From contig JAFACY010000269.1 in assembly GCA_023425285.1 (NCBI GenBank), positions 1 to 17,443 of the forward strand: DNA of 17,443 nucleotides. The letters are read 5' to 3'. This DNA is from Bacillota bacterium. GTDB taxonomy: Bacteria; Bacillota; Clostridia; Tissierellales; Sedimentibacteraceae. The stretch's first letter is position 1; each line of letters opens with the position of its first letter. Position numbers and translations under genes: made by a program. Of this stretch, positions 1-7,961 are shown in pieces. The notes under the pieces were generated by a model. That model saw nothing but the letters and a program-made list of their open reading frames with translations, made no database searches and was not told where the DNA came from.

Positions 1-935
1 GCTCTGTCAAGCTGGAGATTTTGGGAATATCCAAGCTCGAAATCCACGTATCTGTAATTTTTGTTTTCAATTCTGCCCATGTAGCTGTTAAATTTAACTC
101 TGTCATTTTTTATTTTCTCTATATCTATGTCCGCACAGATTATGCTGCTTTCTGCAGAAAATATATCTTCATTTAAAATCATGCCGTTTTCTGCAATCAA
201 CGCATGTCCCGAGGATACCACATCCGTAGTACTTTCTGATTGTCCTGCCGATGCAAAGCAATATGATGTCATACACTTGGAGGACTGAATTCTCACTATA
301 TCTCTTCTGTATTCACTTTTTCCGACCGTTTCATTGCTGGCTGAAAGATTCAGAATTAAATTTGCTCCGTGAATTGTGTGATATGAGCTTGGCGGTATGC
401 TGACCCACAGATCCTCACAAATATCAAATCCTACGCACAGTGAAGATAATGTGTCCTTAAAAAGCATATTTTCATTGAACGGAACTTTTTGTCCGCACAG
501 AGTTACTTCATCGGATAATCGTGAAAGTGATGAAGCAAACCATCTTTTTTCATAGAACTCGTTGTAGTTTGGCACATAAGTCTTCGGAACAACACCCAAA
601 ATTTTACCGCCCTTTAATAATACGGCACAGTTAAACAACTGATTGTCAACATATACGGGCATGCCTACGGCAATTAAAGCCTCAAACCCCTTCGTCTCAT
701 TGAGTAAAAATTGCAGACCTTCCTCTGCTCCGTTTATGAGCGTTCTCTGATTGAATAAATCTCCGCAGCTATATCCGGTTATACAAAGCTCCGGAAACAA
801 TATAACCTTTGCACGCTTTTCTTCACATGCCTTTTTGGCAAGTTTAATAATTTCATTTACATTGTATATCGGATTTGCTACCTTAAGAGTCGGTACTGCA
901 ACGGCGGCTCTTATGTACTCATAATTTTTATCCAT
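1..935 (-). CDS. nadE: Glutamine-dependent NAD+ synthase, N-terminal part (cut by left window edge)
   Basis: Amidates nicotinic acid adenine dinucleotide to NAD+ in the cytoplasm, using ammonia released from glutamine. Only the N-terminal glutaminase (nitrilase-fold) domain, about 311 codons, lies in the window; the ATP-dependent synthetase domain is beyond position 1. The reading frame is open throughout. The nitrilase triad is visible: Glu49 in FPELCITGY, Lys118 in VPKTYVPNYNEFYEKRWF, and Cys173 in CVGFDICEDLW. The last two motifs are typical of glutamine-dependent NadE rather than of amidases. I chose the ATG at 935 because AGGGG sits 6 bases upstream. The in-frame ATG at 941 abuts that AGGGG and is unlikely. 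The stop codon of the Nif3-like gene (945-947) overlaps this ribosome binding site, so the two genes are probably cotranscribed and translationally coupled. Family assignment is firm; whether the synthetase domain is intact cannot be seen. Confidence 0.93.
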   Translation of the reverse strand, partial: MDKNYEYIRAAVAVPTLKVANPIYNVNEIIKLAKKACEEKRAKVILFPELCITGYSCGDLFNQRTLINGAEEGLQFLLNETKGFEALIAVGMPVYVDNQLFNCAVLLKGGKILGVVPKTYVPNYNEFYEKRWFASSLSRLSDEVTLCGQKVPFNENMLFKDTLSSLCVGFDICEDLWVSIPPSSYHTIHGANLILNLSASNETVGKSEYRRDIVRIQSSKCMTSYCFASAGQSESTTDVVSSGHALIAENGMILNEDIFSAESSIICADIDIEKIKNDRVKFNSYMGRIENKNYRYVDFELGYSQNLQLDR

Positions 936-944
936 GTCCATCCC

Positions 945-1694
945 CTATAAAATAATTTCCTTTACGGTATTTACATCCATTAAGGTTACGTTTAATCCTT
1001 CGCCATCCAATATGCTTTTGATGCCTTGCAATGATTGATATTCGGTATTGTAATGACCTGCATCTATGATGCACAGATTGTTTTGCAGAGCAAATTGTGC
1101 CTGATGGTATTTTATGTCGCCTGTTATGTAGACGTCTGCTTCCTTAGCAATGGCATCCTTTATAAAATCGCTTCCGCTTCCTCCGCAAAATGCGGCTTTG
1201 CGTACTGTTTTATAATCCTTGTTACAATATAGCTTTATGTGATCAGCGTTTAAAAGCTTCTTTATTTGTTTTGCATATTCAACTATGTTAACCGGTTCAA
1301 TGCTGCCTATACCACCATAGCCGCTGCCGTCAGGATTAACGGCATGAAGTACTTCATACGGTTCAATGTTCAGCAGTTTAGCAAGGTTGTGTGTTACTCC
1401 GTATGGCGCCATGTCATAGCTTGTGTGCATGCTGTATAAATTTATATCGTTATTAATCATGAGCTTGATTAAGCTGCCTTCATATGTATTGAAATCAATG
1501 GATTTCAAGCCTGAAAACAAAAATGGATGATGAGTGATTATCAAATGAATATTGTTATTGACTGCATACTCTATCAATTTTGAATTGATATCCATAGTTA
1601 ACATAATGTTATTTATGTTATTATGATAGTCTCCTATCTGCAATCCGCTGTTGTCCCAGGATTCCTGAGGCTTCAATTCTAATTTTTCCTTCAA
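945..1694 (-). CDS. Nif3-like dinuclear metal centre protein (DUF34, 'GTP cyclohydrolase I type 2' family)
   Basis: A member of the NIF3/DUF34 family, often mislabelled GTP cyclohydrolase I type 2. Its true role is unsettled, although it commonly sits beside trmK and rpoD in Firmicutes, as here. The metal-ligand motifs are present: HLIITHHPFLFSG, SMHTSYDMAPYGV, and near the C-terminus DAGHYNTEYQ with its His and Glu. At about 250 residues it is the short form, without the extra PII-like domain found in longer homologues. The coordinates use the TTG at 1694, the only conventional start after an in-frame stop. That start has no ribosome binding site and removes the first helix of the family. 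Reading nine codons further up to an ATT at 1721 gives IKVDSVIKILKEKLEL, which resembles the usual N-terminus, and places GGGAG 10 bases upstream. The true start is therefore probably AUU 1721, overlapping the trmK stop. Confidence 0.9.
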   Translation of the reverse strand: MKEKLELKPQESWDNSGLQIGDYHNNINNIMLTMDINSKLIEYAVNNNIHLIITHHPFLFSGLKSIDFNTYEGSLIKLMINNDINLYSMHTSYDMAPYGVTHNLAKLLNIEPYEVLHAVNPDGSGYGGIGSIEPVNIVEYAKQIKKLLNADHIKLYCNKDYKTVRKAAFCGGSGSDFIKDAIAKEADVYITGDIKYHQAQFALQNNLCIIDAGHYNTEYQSLQGIKSILDGEGLNVTLMDVNTVKEIIL

Positions 1695-1716
1695 TATTTT
1701 AATAACAGAATCAACT

Positions 1717-2394
1717 TTAATTTTTCATCAACTCCCTTATTTTTTTGTTTTTTATTTTTAATGCTTCTGCTTTTTCATTATAAGCTTTGCCGTTGTTTTT
1801 TTCAATACTTGAGATAATATTTTCGTTTACGCGTATTATTTTGTTCAGGTATTCGAGCATCAGAGGATCTTTCTTTTCAAGGATTATTTTGCTTATTTCA
1901 TAAAATATTTCATCATCAGCTTCGTCATTGCCGGGCACCGCCTTGATAATGAAATAATAGTGATGAAGTTCCTTTACAATATTTTCATCTGTTATTTTAA
2001 ATCCATTTTCTTTTAAATATTGTCTGAGCTTATCCCCCATTGTCATGGGCTGCAAAATGAGCTGTGATGCCTGGAGGGCAATGTTTTTGGACGTCTCAAT
2101 TATATCAGCTATGAGCTCTCCCCCCATGCCTGCTATTATTATTGCATCTGCTTCGTTTTCTTTTAATACGGTCAGTCCGCTTCCTAATCTGAAATCGCAC
2201 TTGTTATGTAAGTTCTCGGCCGTTAAATGCTTTACCGCTCTGTCCAAGGGACCCTTGTTTAAATCGGTCGCTATTACTTTCTCACATATTCCTTCTTTCA
2301 AAAGCATTTCCGCAACATAGCCGTGGTCTGTTCCTATGTCTGCTGCCGTATGGCATCCGGAAATCATTGATTTTATACATTCTAAACGGTTCAT
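1717..2394 (-). CDS. trmK: tRNA (adenine-22-N1)-methyltransferase
   Basis: SAM-dependent methyltransferase that makes m1A22 in tRNA; known from Bacillus subtilis YqfN/TrmK. SAM-binding motif I is AADIGTDHGY (residues about 17-26) and the substrate-side motif AGMGGELIADII lies near residue 88. A helical, probably coiled C-terminal tail follows from about residue 170. I start the gene at the ATG at 2394 (225 aa, near the family length), with GAGG 5 bases upstream. The longer frame opens with a GTG at 2436, but that codon lies in the loop of a terminator-like hairpin and has no properly spaced ribosome binding site. An ATG at 2409 is a weaker alternative. The 3' end overlaps the start region of the Nif3-like gene, and this trmK/nif3 pair behind rpoD is a conserved Firmicutes arrangement. 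Confidence 0.92.
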   Translation of the reverse strand: MNRLECIKSMISGCHTAADIGTDHGYVAEMLLKEGICEKVIATDLNKGPLDRAVKHLTAENLHNKCDFRLGSGLTVLKENEADAIIIAGMGGELIADIIETSKNIALQASQLILQPMTMGDKLRQYLKENGFKITDENIVKELHHYYFIIKAVPGNDEADDEIFYEISKIILEKKDPLMLEYLNKIIRVNENIISSIEKNNGKAYNEKAEALKIKNKKIRELMKN

Positions 2395-2413
2395 AAGCAC
2401 CTCATTCATTTTT

Positions 2414-2443
2414 TCTAAAAAAATAGAAGGTTTCACCCTTCCA
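2414..2443 (-). terminator. Probable short intrinsic terminator after rpoD
   Basis: On the minus strand a stem of GAAGG and CCTTC (extended by one wobble and one A-T pair to about 7 bp), with a 6-base loop, is followed by TATTTTTTT. It lies 5-7 bases past the rpoD stop and upstream of my trmK start. The stem is small, so termination is probably partial. It could reduce trmK, nif3 and nadE expression relative to rpoD. Confidence 0.5.
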
Positions 2444-2447
2444 CATT

Positions 2448-3608
2448 TTATTCTAAATAATCCTTTAATTTCTTGCTGCGGCTTGGATGTCTGAGCTTCC
2501 TCAATGCCTTGGCTTCAATTTGTCTTATTCTCTCTCTTGTTACGTCAAATTCCTTGCCTACCTCTTCCAGGGTTCTGGCTCTTCCGTCATCTAAACCGAA
2601 TCTAAGTCTCAGAACCTTCTGCTCCCTGTCTGTCAGTGTATGAAGCACTGACGAAAGCTGTTCCTTCAGCAATGTGAAGGTTGCAACATCAGAAGGGGCC
2701 TGAACCTCGTCATCGGGTATAAAATCACCAAGATGGCTGTCCTCTTCTTCACCTATAGGAGTTTCCAGTGAAACAGGCTCCTGAGCAATCTTTAATATTT
2801 CTCTTACCTTATCAGGTTCCATTTCCATTTCAAGAGCAATTTCCTCAGGTGTGGCATCACGGCCCAATTCCTGCAGAAGCTGTCTTTTTATTCTTATAAG
2901 CTTATTTATTGTTTCTACCATGTGGACAGGAATTCTTATGGTTCTTGCCTGGTCGGCTATCGCTCTCGTTATAGCCTGACGAATCCACCATGTAGCGTAT
3001 GTGCTGAACTTAAATCCCTTTGTGTAATCAAATTTTTCAACGGCTTTAATCAATCCAAGGTTTCCCTCCTGGATTAAATCAAGAAACAGCATTCCTCTTC
3101 CAACATAACGCTTGGCGATGCTTACAACCAATCTTAAATTGGCTTCTGCCAATCTCTTCTTTGCTTCTTCATCTCCGTCCTGCATCCTTTTGGCAAGCTC
3201 TATTTCTTCATTTGCCGATAATAGCGGAACCTTGCCTATTTCTTTTAAATACATTCTGACAGGGTCATCAATGTTTACGCCCTTCAATATATCGTCATCT
3301 GACTGGCTCACAAAAAAGTCAGGATCATCCTTAATTTCTGTATCATCTATATCGTCAACTTTTTCAAGAATCATATCATCCTGAAAACCGAGTATTTCAA
3401 GGTCATTATCTTCTGCCTGCTTGTAAAAGTCATCAATAAATTCCGGGTTGATATCTAATTTTTCAAAGGACCTCAACACTTCTTTATACGTAATAAATCC
3501 GTTTCTTTTGCCCTTTTCTATTAATTTATTCTTGATGGAATCAATTTTTTGCTGCATCTCTATATCTTTTTCAGATTCCTCTGCTGTTACGTTTTTATTT
3601 TCACCCAT
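2448..3608 (-). CDS. rpoD: Primary RNA polymerase sigma factor SigA/RpoD
   Basis: The housekeeping sigma-70 factor, which directs RNA polymerase core to most vegetative promoters. All standard regions are present in 386 residues. Region 1.1 is at about 20-75, followed by an acidic linker. Region 1.2 (DDPVRMYLKEIG) is near 114. Region 2 runs about 155-225, with KFDYTKGFKFSTYATWWIRQ for -10 recognition and melting. Region 3 is at about 235-305. Region 4 runs about 325-386, with the -35-binding helix-turn-helix ending in VTRERIRQIEAKALRKL. It starts at ATG 3608; the ribosome binding site GAGGAGG is formed by the last codons of dnaG (EEVN), only three bases separating the dnaG stop from this start. 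This is the classic dnaG-rpoD macromolecular-synthesis pair. There is no sign of damage. Confidence 0.98.
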   Translation of the reverse strand: MGENKNVTAEESEKDIEMQQKIDSIKNKLIEKGKRNGFITYKEVLRSFEKLDINPEFIDDFYKQAEDNDLEILGFQDDMILEKVDDIDDTEIKDDPDFFVSQSDDDILKGVNIDDPVRMYLKEIGKVPLLSANEEIELAKRMQDGDEEAKKRLAEANLRLVVSIAKRYVGRGMLFLDLIQEGNLGLIKAVEKFDYTKGFKFSTYATWWIRQAITRAIADQARTIRIPVHMVETINKLIRIKRQLLQELGRDATPEEIALEMEMEPDKVREILKIAQEPVSLETPIGEEEDSHLGDFIPDDEVQAPSDVATFTLLKEQLSSVLHTLTDREQKVLRLRFGLDDGRARTLEEVGKEFDVTRERIRQIEAKALRKLRHPSRSKKLKDYLE

Positions 3609-3611
3609 AGG

Positions 3612-5381
3612 TTAGTTAACCTCCTCTTTAGTTGACTTAATTTTCTTAGCGAGGATAAAAATTTCATTCATTATTTCTTTGCTCTCCTCAGAGTTTTCAG
3701 ATTGTGTTAAATTGTCACTCAATATACTTCTTTTCTTTTCATAATATTTAATTTTTAACCTTTTAATACAATCCTTGAATAATGATTCTAAATTATCATA
3801 ATCAACATCGTCACATTGCAATAAAACTTTAGCATCCGGCTCATTTTTTATAATTTTTTTTAAGCTATCTTCATCTATACTCATATTGTTTATTTTGTAT
3901 TCGTATAACTCCCTGAATATTCCATAAAACTCTAAATCCTTAAATATGTCTTCATTTACAATTTCTTTGAGCTGAAGTGCAAAATCATTTTCTATGAGTA
4001 TAAGTCTGATTAACTCCTCTTCATGGGATGTTGTAATTTTCTTAACCTGCATTTGTGTTTGTGTTTTAACAGGTATCGAAGGCTTTACAAAAGTTTTTTG
4101 CTTAGTTTCTTTCTTGTTGTATTCGTTAGTTATTGATTCTTTGGAAACACCTACTTTGCTTGAAAGCTTCTCAAATATAAGCTCTTTTTCTATTTCGCTG
4201 TTAACATTTACTATATTGTCAAAAATTTTGGAAATATATTCAACTTTATTATTATTTTCATATATTTCATTAAAATGATATTCCAAAAAATTATAATAAT
4301 CAAGAGAATTTTCTATTAATTTGTCGAAATTTACTTTCCCGAATTTATTTAAATACTCATCGGGGTCCTTTGCGTTGTCTATAATTATTACCTTTGCGTC
4401 TATGCTGTTTCTTTTAAACATGTTCAAAGCTTTTAAAGCGGCATTCTGACCGGCGCTATCCGAATCAAAGCCAATATAAAAGCCCTTGGAATATCTTTTT
4501 AACAATTTTATCTGATTGTCGGTCAAGGCTGTTCCTAAAGCAGCAACGGCTGTGTTATATCCGTATGCGTGCATTTTAATAACATCCATATATCCTTCCA
4601 CAAGTATGAAGCTCTTGTCCTTTGCTGCTTCTCTTGCCAGATTAAGACCATACAAGTTATTTCCTTTATTAAATACCATGGTTTCAGGTGAATTGAGATA
4701 TTTAGGCAGCGAATCGTCAATAACTCTGCCTCCAAAGCCTATTATTCTTTTGCGCACATCAAATATGGGAAACATGACTCTGTTTCTGAAACGATCATAA
4801 CATGATTTTTTTTCAGGATGTCTGATTATAAGCCCCGTTTTTAATATATCCTCTTCTGTATACCCCTTATCCGTTAAATGTTTTAGCAAATTATCCCATT
4901 GATTTTTAGCATATCCAATTCCAAACTTTTTTATTACATCATTATTAATTTCCCTTGTTCTGAGGTAATTAATGATTTCAGGATGTTCTCTTAAATTCCT
5001 GTAAAAAAATGCCGCCGCATCTCTGTTTATTTTATAAAGCCTGTCCGTAAGTTCTTTATTTTCCTGATTGCCTGAATAGTTGACTTCTTCCAATATAATG
5101 CCCGCCTTTTTTGCAAGATACTCCGCAGCCTCAACAAATGTATAGTTTTTATACTTCGTGATAAAGCTTATGCTGTCGCCGCTTTCTCCGCAGCCGAAGC
5201 AATGAAACATCTGTTTATCCGGTGAAACAATAAAAGAAGGAGTTTTCTCCTTATGAAAGGGGCAGTTTGTGCTGTAATTTGCACCTGCTTTTTTTAAAGG
5301 CAAAAATTCTTCTATAACATCTACTATATTGTTTTCATCAAGAATTCTTTTTACTACATCAGAATCCAATCTATAGGGCAT
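3612..5381 (-). CDS. dnaG: DNA primase
   Basis: Synthesises the RNA primers for chromosome replication at the fork, working with the DnaB-type helicase. It is 589 residues from the chosen start. The N-terminal CHC2 zinc ribbon has Cys40, His43, Cys61 and Cys64 (CPFHKEKTPSF ... FHCFGCGE). The TOPRIM core has the catalytic EGYMD at 262-266 and DSDSAG at 306-311. A less conserved helicase-interaction domain occupies about 440-589. The frame can be extended upstream to a TTG at 5441, but that TTG is the first three bases of a consensus -35 box, so it lies before the transcript begins. ATG 5381, starting MPYRLDSDVV, matches primase N-termini and has GGTGA just upstream. The gene has its own promoter and is followed directly by rpoD, whose ribosome binding site lies in its last codons. 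Confidence 0.97.
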   Translation of the reverse strand: MPYRLDSDVVKRILDENNIVDVIEEFLPLKKAGANYSTNCPFHKEKTPSFIVSPDKQMFHCFGCGESGDSISFITKYKNYTFVEAAEYLAKKAGIILEEVNYSGNQENKELTDRLYKINRDAAAFFYRNLREHPEIINYLRTREINNDVIKKFGIGYAKNQWDNLLKHLTDKGYTEEDILKTGLIIRHPEKKSCYDRFRNRVMFPIFDVRKRIIGFGGRVIDDSLPKYLNSPETMVFNKGNNLYGLNLAREAAKDKSFILVEGYMDVIKMHAYGYNTAVAALGTALTDNQIKLLKRYSKGFYIGFDSDSAGQNAALKALNMFKRNSIDAKVIIIDNAKDPDEYLNKFGKVNFDKLIENSLDYYNFLEYHFNEIYENNNKVEYISKIFDNIVNVNSEIEKELIFEKLSSKVGVSKESITNEYNKKETKQKTFVKPSIPVKTQTQMQVKKITTSHEEELIRLILIENDFALQLKEIVNEDIFKDLEFYGIFRELYEYKINNMSIDEDSLKKIIKNEPDAKVLLQCDDVDYDNLESLFKDCIKRLKIKYYEKKRSILSDNLTQSENSEESKEIMNEIFILAKKIKSTKEEVN

Positions 5382-5412
5382 AATATCACCATTATCTATA
5401 CGTTGAACACAT

Positions 5413-5441
5413 ATTGTAACACACCAAAATAGGCTTGTCAA
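5413..5441 (-). promoter_or_regulatory. Sigma-A promoter for dnaG-rpoD
   Basis: On the minus strand, TTGACA (5441-5436) and TACAAT (5418-5413) are separated by exactly 17 bases. This is a perfect -35 and a five-of-six -10. The expected transcript start is near 5406, giving a leader of about 25 bases before ATG 5381. The promoter lies 14 bases beyond the dgt stop with no terminator between, so dnaG-rpoD should also receive read-through from dgt. Confidence 0.88.
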
Positions 5442-5455
5442 CTAAATAATTTTAC

Positions 5456-6469
5456 TTATTGTCTCCAAGGTTTTGGTATGTATAAGTCTTCAAAAACCTT
5501 CATTGCATAACGATCCGTCATGCCTGCAATGTAATCTTTAATTATTACATCCTTTTTTATTTCACCCTCATTGTATATCTGCAGATAGAAATCGGGCAAA
5601 AGCTCAAAATTCTTTGTATAGTATTCAAATATCTTTTCTATTATGAACTTTGTTTTTTCCTCTTCACTTTTTGCGGTTTTATTGTAATACACATTTTCAA
5701 ACAAAAAATCTCTGAGCTGCTTCGTATAATGGGCAATTGCTTCACTCATGGTTACTTTGTCTTTGTCCATGCTGTTAGTAATAACGTCTGTTATCATTGT
5801 ATTAATTCTTTGACCGTGACTGTAGCCCAGTGTTTTGAAGAATATATCGGGCATCTGACCCGGTTTTATTATCTCTGCTCTTATGGCATCATCAATGTCA
5901 TGATTTATATAGGCGATTCTGTCCGAAATACTGACGATCTGACCCTCTAAGGTTGCAGGGCTGTAACTTAAGGGGTGGTTCAGAATTCCGTCTCTCACTT
6001 CATATGTAAGATTAAGTCCTCTGTTGCCGTTTCTCAGCTCTAAAAATTCAACGACTCTCAGGCTTTGTTCATTGTGCTTGAAGCCGTCCTCACATATTTC
6101 ATCAAGGATTTTTTCTCCGGTGTGACCGAATGGAGTATGTCCCAAATCATGACCGAGAGCAATTGCTTCTGTCAAATCCTCGTTTAAATTTAAGCTTCTT
6201 GCAATGGTTCTTGAAATCTGGGATACTTCCAATGTGTGTGTAAGACGTGTCCTGTAATGATCGCCCTCAGGAGATAAAAAAACCTGTGTCTTGTGTTTTA
6301 ATCTCCTGAAGCTTTTTGAATGAATTATCCTGTCTCGGTCTCTTTGATATTCGGTTCTTATTTCGCATTTTTCTTCCGGCACTTCCCTGCCCTTTGAAAA
6401 TCTGCTTTTTACTGCATGCGAAGATAGATAGTCAATTTCAAATTGTTCATATCGTTCTCGTATATTCAC
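5456..6469 (-). CDS. dgt: dGTPase-like HD-domain triphosphohydrolase
   Basis: A member of the deoxyguanosinetriphosphate triphosphohydrolase-like family, which cleaves dNTPs to deoxynucleoside and triphosphate and so tunes nucleotide pools. The HD metal site is complete: His78 (TRLTHTLEV), His107-Asp108 (GHDLGHTPFGH), and Asp183 in SISDRIAYINHDIDD. The N-terminal RTEYQRDRDRIIHSKSFRRLKHKTQVF stretch (here from residue 38) is characteristic of the shorter type-2 subfamily, and 337 residues fits it. The frame opens with a TTG at 6490, but AAGGAGG lies inside that extension, 8 bases before a GTG at 6469 (MNIRERYEQF), which I take as the start. The gene lies directly upstream of dnaG, a common clostridial order. 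The exact nucleotide preference cannot be read from sequence. Confidence 0.93.
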   Translation of the reverse strand: MNIRERYEQFEIDYLSSHAVKSRFSKGREVPEEKCEIRTEYQRDRDRIIHSKSFRRLKHKTQVFLSPEGDHYRTRLTHTLEVSQISRTIARSLNLNEDLTEAIALGHDLGHTPFGHTGEKILDEICEDGFKHNEQSLRVVEFLELRNGNRGLNLTYEVRDGILNHPLSYSPATLEGQIVSISDRIAYINHDIDDAIRAEIIKPGQMPDIFFKTLGYSHGQRINTMITDVITNSMDKDKVTMSEAIAHYTKQLRDFLFENVYYNKTAKSEEEKTKFIIEKIFEYYTKNFELLPDFYLQIYNEGEIKKDVIIKDYIAGMTDRYAMKVFEDLYIPKPWRQ

Positions 6470-6501
6470 ACTCGTTACCTCCTTGTACAATTAATCGAAA
6501 T

Positions 6502-7317
6502 TTATTTTTTTATTTCATTTTCGGCAATGTAGTCAAGGATGATTGAGGCTGTTTCTTCAACCGCCTTATTGGTGGTGTCAATTATTTTGCATTTTAATGT
6601 CTTCATAACTTTTTCCGAAAAGTCAAGCTCCTCGAAAATTCTTTCCATGTTGGCATAATTAGCCGTATCTCTCAGCCCCATTGCTTTCAGGCGCTCTTTT
6701 CTGATTTTATTAAGATTTTCCACATTCAGTGTCAATCCGATTATTTTCTTGGGAGATATGAGCTTTAATTCTTCAGGCATACCAACCTCAGGTACTAACG
6801 GGATGTTTGCAACCTTTAAATTTTTATGTGCCAGATACATAGAAAGCGGTGTCTTGGAGGTCCTTGATACTCCTATCAGAACCACGTCCGCCAGAAGAAT
6901 ACCTCTCGTATCCTTACCGTCATCATATTTTACGGCAAATTCAACCGATTCAACTCTTTTAAAATATTTTTCGTCAAGCTGACGCAAAAGACCCGGTTCA
7001 TGCTTGGGAGCCAAGCCTAATTTTCTCACTAAGGGAACTAAAATCGGTGTCATTATATCAACCGCATCAACGTTATACTCCAGGGCCTTTTCAGTCATAT
7101 AATTTTTGAGTTCTTCAACTACTAAAGTAAATACGATAAATGCATTTTCATCCGACGCTTTTTTTATTAAATTATCTATAGATTCCCTATCATTTACAAA
7201 GGATATCTTTTTTATATCATAATCCGCCAGATCAAACTGCCTGATTACCGCCTTTGCAACCTGTTCAGCGGTTTCTCCCAAGGAATCCGAAACAGCGTAA
7301 ATGTTAATTTTTTTCAT
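6502..7317 (-). CDS. Pyruvate, phosphate dikinase regulatory protein (PPSR/DUF299)
   Basis: A bifunctional ADP-dependent kinase and Pi-dependent pyrophosphorylase. In this family it switches pyruvate phosphate dikinase (or PEP synthase) off and on by modifying a threonine near the catalytic histidine. Family signatures are the N-terminal IYAVSDSLGETAEQVAKAV and the P-loop GVSRTSKTPLSMYLA at about 149-163, then NIPLVPE. It is 271 residues, normal for the family. ATG 7317 is preferred, with GAGG 5 bases upstream; the GTG two codons earlier is part of that ribosome binding site. It follows the CcpN-like regulator by nine bases. In B. subtilis the same pair is ccpN-yqfL, where YqfL modulates CcpN repression of gluconeogenic genes. 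No PPDK gene lies next to it here, so its target may be PPDK elsewhere, the regulator, or both. Confidence 0.93.
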   Translation of the reverse strand: MKKINIYAVSDSLGETAEQVAKAVIRQFDLADYDIKKISFVNDRESIDNLIKKASDENAFIVFTLVVEELKNYMTEKALEYNVDAVDIMTPILVPLVRKLGLAPKHEPGLLRQLDEKYFKRVESVEFAVKYDDGKDTRGILLADVVLIGVSRTSKTPLSMYLAHKNLKVANIPLVPEVGMPEELKLISPKKIIGLTLNVENLNKIRKERLKAMGLRDTANYANMERIFEELDFSEKVMKTLKCKIIDTTNKAVEETASIILDYIAENEIKK

Positions 7318-7326
7318 ACGCACCTC

Positions 7327-7953
7327 TTATTTTGTTATTTCCAATAAAACTCTAGTTATATTGGTTTTCGAAATTCTTCCTATGGCCTTAATTTTATTGT
7401 TTGGCAAATGAGTTATAACAGGTATAGAATCTATTTCATGCTCTATGATTTTTTCTGCCGCATCCAGAATTGAATCTTCCTCCAAACAATATATTATCTT
7501 AGGCATTCTTGTCATTACTATACCCACCGGTATTGCATTTAGATCTTTGCCTCCGATAGATGCCTTAAGCAGGTCCTTTCTTGAAATTACACCCTTAAGC
7601 GCTTCATCCTCCACCACAAACAGCGTACCTACATTTTCTAAAAATAAAGTTACTATTGCATCATATACGCTTGTGGATTCCGTTACATTTACAGGCAGTG
7701 ATTTAATATCCGTCACCTTTATGGCAGATAGCTTTTCTATTATATCCCTGTTTGTTTTTTTGTCTGATATGTAATAACCAACCTTTGGTTTTGCGTCAAC
7801 GAGACCGCACATGGATAAAACCGCTAAATCAGGCCGCAATGTCGCTCTTGTCAGACCTATTTTTTCAGCTATGGTCTCTCCCGTCACCGGCTGGAATTTT
7901 TCTACTATTTCAATTATTTGATTTTGTCTGTCTGATAGTTTTATATGGCTCAC
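7327..7953 (-). CDS. ccpN: CcpN-like transcriptional regulator (HTH plus two CBS domains)
   Basis: A probable repressor of gluconeogenesis or central carbon genes. It has an N-terminal winged helix-turn-helix (about residues 5-62; VTGETIAEKIGLTRATLRPDLAVLS is typical of CcpN) followed by a tandem CBS pair (about 80-140 and 145-205), which in this family binds adenine nucleotides. It is 208 residues, the CcpN size. Its partner PPSR follows nine bases downstream, supporting the assignment. The start is uncertain. GTG 7953 directly abuts the AAGGGG ribosome binding site with no spacing. Three codons on, an ATA at 7944 would have 9 bases of spacing and give KLSDRQNQII, closer to the usual N-terminus. 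The gene is preceded by a 107-bp hairpin that ends 3 bases before the AAGGGG. The DNA target cannot be inferred from the window. Confidence 0.88.
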   Translation of the reverse strand: MSHIKLSDRQNQIIEIVEKFQPVTGETIAEKIGLTRATLRPDLAVLSMCGLVDAKPKVGYYISDKKTNRDIIEKLSAIKVTDIKSLPVNVTESTSVYDAIVTLFLENVGTLFVVEDEALKGVISRKDLLKASIGGKDLNAIPVGIVMTRMPKIIYCLEEDSILDAAEKIIEHEIDSIPVITHLPNNKIKAIGRISKTNITRVLLEITK

Positions 7954-7961
7954 CCCTTAAG

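Noticed and set aside
3994..4278. Plus-strand open frames opposite dnaG, rpoD, era, ybeY and others
   Set aside because: They lie antisense to well-recognised genes, lack ribosome binding sites and family features, and are low-complexity Ser/Ile-rich translations typical of shadow frames.
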